This document shows positions 1 to 11,400 of a stretch of DNA of 64,000 nt, piece by piece. Numbering within the stretch: position 1 is the stretch's first letter; each line of letters begins with the position of its first letter. The notes under the pieces were generated by a model that searched no databases, had not been told where the DNA came from, and was given only the letters and a program-made list of their open reading frames with translations. This stretch comes from Argyresthia goedartella. Taxonomy: Eukaryota; Arthropoda; Insecta; Lepidoptera; Argyresthiidae. The position numbers were made by a program, and so were the translations under genes. The stretch spans positions 26,713,356 to 26,777,355 of the forward strand of contig OX463815.1 of the NCBI GenBank assembly GCA_949825045.1, in the 5' to 3' direction.

Positions 1-340
1 AATAAGCGCGCGGCGTGACGTTGCTGCATGGGCATCAAGAGTAGTCAGCCTGTCCCTCTCGCGCGCGGCCAAACTTATGAGTATGAAGGAGACAGTTATC
101 CACTCTATAGTTATAAGCCAATGCTTATAAATATAGAGTGATCTTTTTTGCATTCGTGTCACGTATCAATCGAAACGCGTTATAGTCATTATTTACTTTT
201 TTCGAAGTTAGAATAAAATCATTCACTTTTAAACATACACTACAGTGAAATTGCATTAGTGTGAGTACTGTAAACGTGCCAGCTTTAGTTAACTGACCTG
301 TACATTTGTTTATTCGGTGTTGCAAAAGTGGAAAACTCAC

Positions 341-492
341 GCGGCTGCAGCGCGGCGACCTGCAGCGAGTGGCACAGGTACATGTCGCGCTCCACCACGA
401 ACACTCGCTTCAGAGCCGGGAACTCCTCCGCCATCTCCTCGAGCATGTCCTCGAGCATCTTCTTCTGCTTGCACTTCTCCACCTCCTCTACG
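341..492 (-). CDS. TRABD: TRABD exon 8 (last in window)
   Basis: It encodes VEEVEKCKQKKMLEDMLEE and EEFPALKRVFVVERDMYL. The acceptor is atctgcag and the donor C|GTGAGT at 341/340, phase 1. The following conserved block (GMGHVxGI type) and the membrane anchor are not in 1-340, so at least one more exon lies to the left. Confidence 0.92.
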
Positions 493-2440
493 CTGCAGAT
501 ATGTCATTTCATTTGTTTATTTGCTGACATATGACAATTACAAATGCGAATAATGAAAAACACGTAAAATGCCAACTAGGTTCTTTCCTAGACGGTTTTC
601 TTCAAAATCCAACAGATGACTCTCAAGACCTGTTTTTTGGTCTTAGAGTAAAGTATATGGTATATAAAGAGTTTCCATGATCTCAGATGGTATAGGTCAA
701 AGAGGAAGAAGTATAGGTACGTAAACTACTGAAAAAAGGTTCGGTAAAAAAGGTTGTGTACTCGCTGAACGTAACCGTTAAAACGTACGAAGGTACCGAA
801 AGAAGGTTTGGGATGAAGGTTTTTACCTACTGGCTGAAAGTAGTCTATGATTGAAAGCTGTCATGTGTTGTTTGCTAAATAAAACAAATAAAATACTCGG
901 AGACCTCGAAGTTTAGGTAGGCACAGACTAGATAGGGATACTACGTTAGGAGTCAACCTACCGAACGAAGCTGAACAAACTGAACTTGACAGCTTTCAGT
1001 AAGAGATTGCGTTCAGCCAGTACACAACCTTTTTACCGAACCTTCTTTCAGTGGTTGCGTACCTGTACCATCTGCGATCATGGAATCTCTTTGCATAACA
1101 TATAATATACTCTATGACCAAAAAAAGGCGGTCTACAGCGCCATCTGTTGGATTTTGAAAAAACCCTGCTCTGAAAGAATCCCTTTGCGAAGCAAGACAA
1201 CGTAAAAAAAACAAAAATAATGCAAAGATGGGAGCATATATGAGGGAAGAGTGAGTGTACATGCTTAGCCCTAGGACCAAGATTGGGTTTGGGTTTCGGT
1301 CTGACTGAGGTAGTGGAGGGGTGAGGTCACACCTCTCTCCTTCCCCCGCTCCGCACGAACGTACTCAGTTTTGGGCTAAGTCTGTATTGAGGGTGTTTGT
1401 GGGAAGGCCAAAGTTATGTTCACCTCTGAGGCGTAATGGTCGAGAGTGCGCCTCACGAGGCAGAGATACCAGATTCGAATCCCGGTAGAGGATTCGTAAA
1501 GTGGCATATCTGATTCTCTTTTGGTCAGATATCTTAGGATAGGTCATTTTTCAAGTTTCCTGTCCAGATCTGGCACACGAAAGTTGAGAGTGGCATTATT
1601 CTAAAACTTTTTATATGACAATAAAATGTCATTTGACAAAACTGTCAAAACCCAATAAAGGTGAACTGACACCCGTACACCCGTACACCCATTCGAGTCA
1701 AACGCGTCGAACGAGCAGCACGAAAGGGACCCCGGAATTCCTTGCATGGAATCCTATGAAAACTAGCACACCTGCCCGCGTCGATTCGTTCGAATCGCGG
1801 GTGTGCGAGACTTTAAAGGATTCCATGTAAAGAGATCCAAACCAATCGTAACGTTCGGCTCCATCGACGCGAGGGTCTCGGTCAAGTGTGCTTTCACCTT
1901 AAGTCAGATCGTTGAGATAAACTACGACAACATTGCGCGCCCAGATCTCGCCGGCGAGACAGCGAGCGTACTTAACATTATCGTAGTTGTGGGGCGCGCC
2001 ATGTATCGTTTATCTCTAAATAGGAGGTGGCCATGTCCTGATTTTTTGATTTCCGCGTTTCTAGTTTTAACTTTCGCGTGAAACTTTTTAAGACACATTT
2101 CCGAACTGGCTACTTTGAACTAAAGCACGGGTATCCTCACTGTAGTGTTGTTTGTGTCTGTTGTCAACCATAATAAATATCAGTCATTATCTACCCAACT
2201 TTCACATGTTGTGTTTGTAATTTGGTGTAATATTTGTAGAAGTTTTATAATATTTGTATAGGTAGAATATTTGTATAATTTATATAATATTTTCTACAGG
2301 TTTTATAAAAGTTTTATAATTTATATAATATTTTCTATAGGTTTTATAATATTTGTATAAATTTCACAATATTTGTATATATTTCATAATATTTTTATGA
2401 GTTTTATAACACTTGCATAAGTTTAATAACATTTCTATAA

Positions 2441-2474
<34 letters not shown>

Positions 2475-5400
2475 CTTGGACACCTTTTACACACATTGAT
2501 CTAGCCCCAAACTAGGATTCCCTGAATCTTGGGTACTAGACAACGATATATATACATATATAGAGAAATATTATACTTAGATAGATAAACAACCATGACT
2601 AGGGTACAAACATCCGTTCTCATCAAACAAACATTTGCCCCCACCGGGACTCGAACCCGGGACCCTTGGTTTCGCAGGCAGCGTCACTGCCGACTCGGCC
2701 ATTCGGGTCGTCATAAGTATTTTTTTGTTTATTTGTAAGGATCGATAAGATAAAGATACATTGAAGACTCCAGTTCGGATCACAAGATAATTATGGGGCG
2801 GATTCCTTTTGTTCGCACGCCAGGATATAGTGTTGTCTGGTTGCCATAGCAACCATAATGATTGCCAGTCGCCCATCTTTAATTGACTTCACTCACCTAA
2901 TGGACTGATTGGAGGTGAGCAGGTGCCATATGAACCTTACGGTCTGCCGCCATGACAGCGACGCGATGGCGCGGTGCAGCGTGATGTCGATTGCGCGGTC
3001 TCCTAACTGCACTATGCAGTTTGGGATCTTCTTAGCCTGGGACATATTTAAGGGAAATATTAAACCACACATCAAAATAATAATTTTAGTATTAAGATTA
3101 AAAACCACTTTTTTGATAGTTATATACCTACCTAACATAGAACAAAAGGTCTTAACTTGAGTTTTACCTAAGAACTAACTTCATTCACTTTTTTATTCTA
3201 TACCTAATGTTCTATGCTTTTAAGGAAACTATTAACTGTATAACGAGAATAATGACAGCGACGGATAAACCATGTCTGGTTTTCGTTCGCTGCTAAATGT
3301 ACCTAAATCTAAGTTCTTAACAAATACACACACACACACACACACGTGCATATAAACATACCTCAATAATTAATATTTTATATTAGTGATTAGTATTATG
3401 CCTCTCTACTGTTGCAGTGCCCTATGGACAGGGTCCATAAGTTGTACCTTAATTTAAGAACAAGTGTTTATGTACTTTATAAAATGAAAAGCTCTTCTCC
3501 ACAGATTCCGCCATTGTGTTAGTGAACTCACCAAAAAAAATGTAATGACGGATCTAAGTGATGTAACAACATCCTATGGAAATAAATGATTTTTGATTTG
3601 ATTTGATTTTGATAATCTTGCAATGCCCTTGCAGGACGCATGTTTGGGGACTAAACCTTATTTTTTCATGTTTGTACCACATGTAAGCAATGAATAAATG
3701 ATTAATATATGAATAAATAAAATAAAATAAAAAAATTAAAAATACTGATTTGTACATCAAATATCAGGGCGAAGTGGTGGGTCAGGGTAGGTGAAGGATT
3801 AAAGGGGGTGAGCGAAGCGAAGCCCCCTTTACCCTTCGTGTTAGGTTTAACATGTAAAGGCAAAAGAAACATAACATTTGAGTACACATAAAATATTTAA
3901 AACATAAATAGTGTTTTTGTTGAACAAGTTTGCTATGCAAGTAGGACATATTTGATGTGCGATTAAATACTACCCCATATTTAATATGTATGCCACCGTA
4001 AGATTGTAAACACCGTTAGTGTATAAACTAACGAAATTTTTCTCGCGAGACAGAAAACTGTCGATAAATTGTAAACTGTACCGTACTGCTTGCAATATAA
4101 CGTATCCATTTTCGTTCGTCTATAATCAAACCGTTAAATTGTGAACTGGTTTAAAATTGACAGCGAAATACAAGGGCCAAGAGGTCAGGGTAGGCGAAGG
4201 ATAAAGGGGTTGAGCGAAGCAAATCCCCCTGTATCCTTCGTATTAGGTTGATGCGTAAGAACAAAATAAAACTTATAGTTCCAATCATGACTTTCTGGTT
4301 TACAATTCATCGATAGTTAAAATAAACTAACGGTTTTTACTAGCCCCAAACTCGGATTCCCTGTATCTTGGGTACTAGACAACGATACACATACTTATAT
4401 ACATAAATATTATAATAACATAGATAAACAACCATGACTAGGGTACAAACATCCGTTCTCATCAAAGAAATATTTGCCCCCACCGGGACTCGAACCCGGT
4501 ACCCTTGGCTTCGTAGGCAGGGTCACTGCCGACTCGGCCATTCGGGTCGTCATGATGACATGTACATGTGTTACTGAGGAACTTAGTTGGTTACTGTCGT
4601 GTCATCATCATCATCATGAGGACCTCTGTGGCGTTGCGGTTCGAGGCTCTGCCGCCTAAGCGAGAGGTACCGGCTGCTATTCTGGCCCCCTGCTCTTCTG
4701 ACCCCCTGCTATTCATTCTGGCCCCCTGCTATTCTGGCCCCCAGATTTTCTGGCCCGCTGCTAGTCTGGTCTCCTGTTATTCTGGCCCCCTGTTATTCTG
4801 GCACCCTGCTATTCTGGTTCCTTCTATTCTGCCCCCTGCTATTTTGGTCCCCTGCTATGTGAGTACGCCTCTGACTACGTTGTGTGCAAATGCGGAGGGC
4901 TTATTAACCCAATTAATTTTTAATTCGACAACTAAGATTCCTGCATTTAAGTATATATTTTAATATTTACTGGTAGTTTAAGCCGCGTTTCCAACCTTTT
5001 AACACGCGTCTCCCTAAGTTAAAAACTATTATTATTCCGCTAGTAATAGGGGAGCAGTGAGAGGAAAGACTTAGCTAGCAGCACGAGCTTACATATCGCG
5101 ATATACGTGCTTCACATAGTTATTAAGTTTGAAATTTCGGCAGCGTGAAATTCATAATTTGATTAAATCCAGTTCTAGAGCCGCTTACCGCACCTCCCTT
5201 TGGATCAATCAGGGCGGCGCGCCTGCCTTTGGGCCCCTGTGTTTCATCAGATAGAGCTAGAGCCAATGACCCAAGATCGGAACAGATGGAAATCTTTACT
5301 TAGAGCCATAGCCTGTAGATGGGTGACAGAACGAGATGACACTTGATAACAATTTATTAGATGGGTATTCGGATATCACTAATTTACTAGGCACCTCGCT

Positions 5401-8400
5401 CTGATGACGTCATAGCGTCCGGACACTGTCCTACTGACGCGCTGAGGGCGAGAGCGAGCGACAGAAGGAGGAGAAATCGCATTCCTCGCGGTACCCTGTT
5501 CAAATTTCGCGGATAGTACCTTGGAAATTACATAGATGTCTCTCAGGTATTCTGCACTGGTGCCCCATACCTGCCGCTCGGCTATTTTACCTCTGCCATG
5601 GCGCGTCGGAACTCGCCGCCCGGCGCCATTCCCAGCTCGCGTGTTATATGCGCGGACATGTTTAGCAGCAGGATGTACATCAGACCGTTGAACACGCCAT
5701 TTTGCGCCATCGTCGCCCTGGAACCAACGGGTAGGGATAGTGATTATTATTACTAGTGGCTCAGAGGGCTGTAGACCTCGCGAGACTGTCTTTGCATAGC
5801 TCAAAACTGAATAAATTTTCATATCAAAACAAAACCCTAACAAAAAGTATGAAATATGTTATTTTTTTACATTATTTTCCACAATGCGAATGTTGAGAAT
5901 GCGAATATGCGAATGCAAAAAATAAAAAAAATCATTGCTCAACTTAATCATATCATATTAATAAGTGTAAAAATAACCAGCGTCATGCACAGTAATTGCA
6001 TATCATATTTCAGAAAAGGTAGGTATTTCGCGCATTCGCTGCGACGGACACGACTCGACCTGCACCTGTAGCATCGACCCCCGGGGGATAATAACCACGG
6101 AAAGTGAGGGACAGAGCTATGCGCTTTATAACGCTTTGTCCCTCTCCTTTTGCGACCAATCCCCCCCCCCCCCCCCGCGACATGCTACGGGTGCTGCACA
6201 CATTCGCATTCGAAAATTATTCGCTTCCTTTGATGTGAACGCGAATGCCAATGCGAATGTTCAAAGTTATTGGAATAATTCGCATAAGCGAATGCGAATG
6301 TTCGAAACACCCCAGAGTTCGTTACATATCTGCGACATTGTGAAAATTTTGCAAAAACTGAATCGACAAAAAAGAAACATACATTAATCATCGAACCTGC
6401 TCCCCAAACATCACGAGAATCGGATGGGAAATGCGACCTTTAGAGGAGAACAGCCGAACAGACATACGAAAGCATATTTGCCCAAACTGAAACGGAGAGC
6501 TCTATGGTCTAGTGGTATCACGCTCGCTTCTCTCACAGGAGATGCGGGTTCGAACTCAGTGTTGGTTGAGCATGTACCAATGAGATATGCAATGTAACCT
6601 GTATATTACCGCGCCTATGCACGAGGCATCGCGGTTTGAAACTTAAGCCACAGTAATAAAGTTCAAAACCTATAACTGGAAATGGCATTACTAGAAATGC
6701 CATGGGAGGTGAGTCCTAAGTACATTATACGGACTTTCTAGGTGATAAAAAACATCGCGATGAAACCTTCAAACTCTATACCCGCGGCGATGGGGCTGGC
6801 CCCTGTCTCGCGAAATTGAGTAGTTATCCAAATATCATAAATGTGAAAGTAGCGATGTTTAGATGTTTGTATGTTTGTGCTTCAATCACACTAAAACGGC
6901 TGAAAGAATTTGAATGGAATTTAGCACAGAGATAGTTTATGAGCTAAATTAACATATAGGATACTTTTTATCTGACTGCACCAGAAGGGGGGTACCTAAC
7001 GTTATCTCGGTAAATGATAATTGCTAGGAACACGCAGATGAAGTTGCGCGGCCATCAGCTGGTTAATAACTAATATAACTGGCTAAGAGTGGCCATAATT
7101 GTGCCTCTGTCACCCCATATGAAAAAGAGGTTGTTTGTTGAAGCCCAACATTGCTGGGATCCCCTATTTTCCAGTTTTCAATCCTGAGCGGTCCTTTACC
7201 AGTTCTCGATCCAAAGACGACTAATCTAAACGATTTTTTTTTATTGCTGCTCGAGGTAACACCATAACACCAAACTAGATCAATAATTAGAAGAATTGTG
7301 CAAGAAGAATTTGAATAATTTACTGTGCAAAATAACAGTGACTACATATTCGAGGTCCCTGCCTCGCAAAGTAGAACAATCAATCTAAATTTGATAAACC
7401 GTTTAGTAAATAAATGAGAACATTAATTTTGCACAAACAAACAACCTTTTATCTCAAAAGAATGCCCGTTCTGTCGTAGGAGAACCTACTAATAGACGAC
7501 TTAATTACTCTGTTCGAACTAAATACCCAGATATTTGGTGCCCATGCTAAAAATCACCGTAGACAAGCGCATTAAATCGCTACGCTGGTGTTGTGTAAAC
7601 AGACTCATACGTGCATTGATAAGTAGGGCTTCTTTCATGGTTTAACTGCAGCCCCTGACATCAGCTCACAGCGTTAAACCGTTCAATAACAAGTAGCCGT
7701 TCCATGTCTCCCGGTAGCCAAGGGAGCTATTTATACTGAAACTTGTGTGATTAAATAACCATTCAAATAGGGAATGTTTACCAAAATCCTTGCCGAAATG
7801 ATGATCCAGCTAATGGGTTGAAAAAAAATTAAAAGACACTTACCTAATCTTTTTAACATTGATATTCTTCGCCTCCCTAAGAATGATTTCCGTTCCATGT
7901 CTCCCGGTAGCCAAGGGAGCTATTTATACTAAAACTTGTGTGATTAAATAACCATTCAAATAGGGAATGTTTACCAAAATCCTTGCCGAAATGATGATCC
8001 AGCTAATGGGTTGAAAAAAAATTAAAAGACACTTACCTAATCTTTTTAACATTGATATTCTTCGCCTCCCTAAGAATTATTTCTTCGTCAAGTAGAAGGA
8101 TATTGGTTCGTTGCTCACAGAGTTCCACCATCACAATATGCGGCTTCACCTCTTGTATTACCTGTAAGAAAAGATTAGATGCTTAGTTACTGAGACGTGA
8201 ATACTTCTTAGCACCTTTAGGGCTTCTGCATTAATCGGGAATGCATTACGCTTAAAGTCAAGGTGATAAATCAGGATTATCTAATGAAGACATGACATGA
8301 TATTTATTTTCGGATTGGATCGATCAGAAAATATTAGAAATCGGTTCGTTATGATCGTATCGCATATTTACTGATTTTTGTTTCATGATTTTGTTGCCAG

Positions 8401-11400
8401 TGAGAAGCCTCAAAGCTGCCGCTCCCACTGCACAGAGAAGAGCTTTCCAGGATCGACCTGTGAGGATGTTGAGCGTCACATCCTCGAAAGGCTTAAGGTG
8501 ATATGTAAATAATAAATCAAAGCTCGAGGGGCGTGGTTTAACCAAGAACGCGGGGAGCGCCCCCCGATGAATACATCGCAAGCGGTCAGCGAGCCGGCAA
8601 GGCGGCGCGGCAGGCCGGCGGTGTTTCAAAGCTTAAGAATAAAGGAGGCATGGAGTCGCCAAAAATATAATAGGTTTAGGTTAGTATTCCCGCTAATTAT
8701 ACTTAATTATTATTAGCAAACTTTATTTAGTTTTTTGCTTTATTTAGTAATGATAACATAAAACTCTCGAGCTATATATGTTTATATTTCATGACTCGCT
8801 TCTGATGGGGCATTTTGCAAACGAGCAAAAATATAAACAAGTATACTTGTACGGTAAATTTCCCTATTCTCAGAATAAATTCTTGTATACCACCTACACT
8901 ACTGAACCAATCCTGGCCTATATTACAAATATATATCGCTTGTTTCTTATAATTTAGTAGTTGTAATGATTTAGAGGCTCGAAAATCGCGATCTGCGACA
9001 CCTATGAGACCCTAGGCCCTAGATACGAATTTGAGGGATGAAGCAAGGGAAGGGTTAAGAGAATAAAATCTCCAGGAAATGGAAGATTTAACAAAATTTA
9101 AAAAACTTTTAAAATGTTACCTCGCCGAAAAATGCTACTACGTGCTGCAGGAATTCTTCGAAGATAAAAATTATTAGGAAAATAAATTTAGTCTCTTTAA
9201 CCTGTGAACAGCTGATCGGGTCAATGTAAAAGTTATGTGTATGTGTAGATAAATTTGTTATACCCTGTCAGGGTGCATGTACCCTACATACATTTTCCAC
9301 CTGTAGTGTGTATTGTACATGTTATATGCAAATAAATGAATATGAATATGAATATGAATATCTGACAAATTTAATTTTGCTATGAATTTTTCTTCATAAT
9401 TATAATTTATATAATATAATTTATTTAAAAGTCACTTAAATCTATAACAATCCTACTTTTTTCTGGGACTACAGTAACAGTTCTCTTGTCTTCATTAAAT
9501 TGTTCATCTGAAACATTTGCGCTGCATGATTTATTCTCTTTGCTCGGAACATTGCCATTAGTTTTTTTGATTACGTATTCTGGATCACGGATCGTCTGAT
9601 TTCTTGTATACCGTGGATCCACCAATTCTGGTAAGAGGCAGTCAAAATAAAAAGACAATAACTTTGGCGCCATTTTATCTTTCCAAAACTTGTCGTCCTT
9701 GCAAATTGTATGTGTTTTTATTTTGTTTTTGCCATACCAAACTGCCAACAAGCATTTGTCTCTTTTACATATGTGCATTTGCCCTTGGGCTTGTATATAC
9801 CAGTCAGATTTTTCATTGACTTCGACCTGTCCTGTTTTTTTATTACAACGCCAGAAATGCATTTTCCCTTCATGAATTGCAGCTTCAATTCCTATTTTGA
9901 ATGGTGCAATGGGACATTTAATTTCTATCAGCATTTCTTCTGTGATGCCATCTGGCGTTGCACCAAGAAATGGGTAGGTTTCGTCGATAAAAAGCCCACA
10001 ACCTTTTATTTCTTGATTTATTAGGCCAGATAATTCCTGTAAGGCCATTTTCTCATGTTTCCTTCCATGGTTTATGGAGGCCACATGGTCAATGTTTGAC
10101 CTGTACAGCATGCATTGTACTATATTAGCACAACTATTAGTTTTTAGGGTTCCGTACCCGAAGGGTTCCAAACGGGACCCTATTACTAAGACTCCGCTGT
10201 CCGTCCGTCCGTCCGTATGTCACCAGGCTGTATCTCAAGAACCTAGCTAGCTAGAGAGTTGAAATTTTCACAGATTATGTATTTATGTTGCCGCTATAAC
10301 AACAAATACTAAAAAACAGGATAAAATAAATATTTAAGGGGGCTCCCATACAACAATTCTATCAATACCACATACAAACTTATGGATGCACCTGGTTACG
10401 TACATGGAGTGTGAAAGTAACTGCACCAATAACTTTGTAAACAATATTTTGCTGTGTAAAATCCAAACTATTCACTCCACACCATCGCTTCCATTGAACG
10501 GTGGTACGGAACCCTTCGTGCGCGATTTAGACTCGCACTTGACCGGTTTTTTACTCTTTTTACTACTCTGCCAAAGTTTGAGGCAGTTAACAGATTTCGC
10601 CGTAGTTCTAGCCATTCCCCACTGTCACTTTGCAATATTGTCCTTTGTTCTATATCATTGCGTTCTTCCTCTGTTTTTTCTAGGTTTTTCAAAAACGTTG
10701 ATTTCGCCAGCTCATAAGTACCAGGATCCATGTCAGGCTTACTGACATTTTCCCCATAATCAAAGTTTATCTTTCTAGCTATCAACTTTCGATTTTTTTT
10801 CTTTTTAATTTCCGGTTGTATTCTCTTTTATTTTCTACTGCTTCTTCATATTTTTTGATCTTAGCTAAATTACTTTGATCATGAATATTTTTACTGACCG
10901 TTGTCAATATTTTGCCAGAATTGAATGATAAAACTGTTCCCGCACATCTGGCTTGGTAAGAACGCTTGAGAGCAAAATTCACCCTCTTTCCACCAACAAA
11001 TTTTGCGACAACTCAGTTAAATCTTTCCACGACATTGCTGTCTACATTTTCAATAAGACTTCTTGATTGCGACGCAACATTTCCCACTAAGTATCTAATA
11101 CGTTGCCATAGTTGGCTGTTGAACATCTTTTTGTTATCTTTTGCTGTTTCATCGCTGCAAATGTTTTTGTTACACTCTCCATGGGATCCAAAAGCACGAC
11201 AAAACCGATACTGTCACATCTTTGTGCAAGTTTTTGATACCTTCAGATTTATTACTTTGATCACCGTGGAAACCTATGGCATCACAGATGTACTTGCGTG
11301 TGCTCATAATTTTTTCAGTAGTTATCAATTTTCTTTCTGCTAACTTATATGCAGTATCTGTTTTTATTGTTTGCATTTTATTACAAAAATTTCTTAGTAT

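Noticed and set aside
2640..2712. tRNA gene on the minus strand
   Set aside because: Good A and B boxes, but acceptor and anticodon stems do not pair and a SINE body follows. The same holds for heads at 4478, 6495, 15250, 16740, 16930 and 18100.
4674..4858. CRISPR-like array
   Set aside because: Units are directly adjacent without spacers, and the genome is that of an animal.
5379..5843. 154-residue minus-strand frame as a gene
   Set aside because: It overlaps TRABD exon 6 in a different frame. The spliced frame carries the conserved family block; this one shows nothing.
7844..7890. Extra TRABD exon
   Set aside because: It is the donor half of exon 5 copied by the tandem duplication and has no acceptor or start.
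8324..8629. 101-residue frame in the GC-rich island
   Set aside because: No domain, no splice sites in phase with TRABD, and composition alone explains the open frame.
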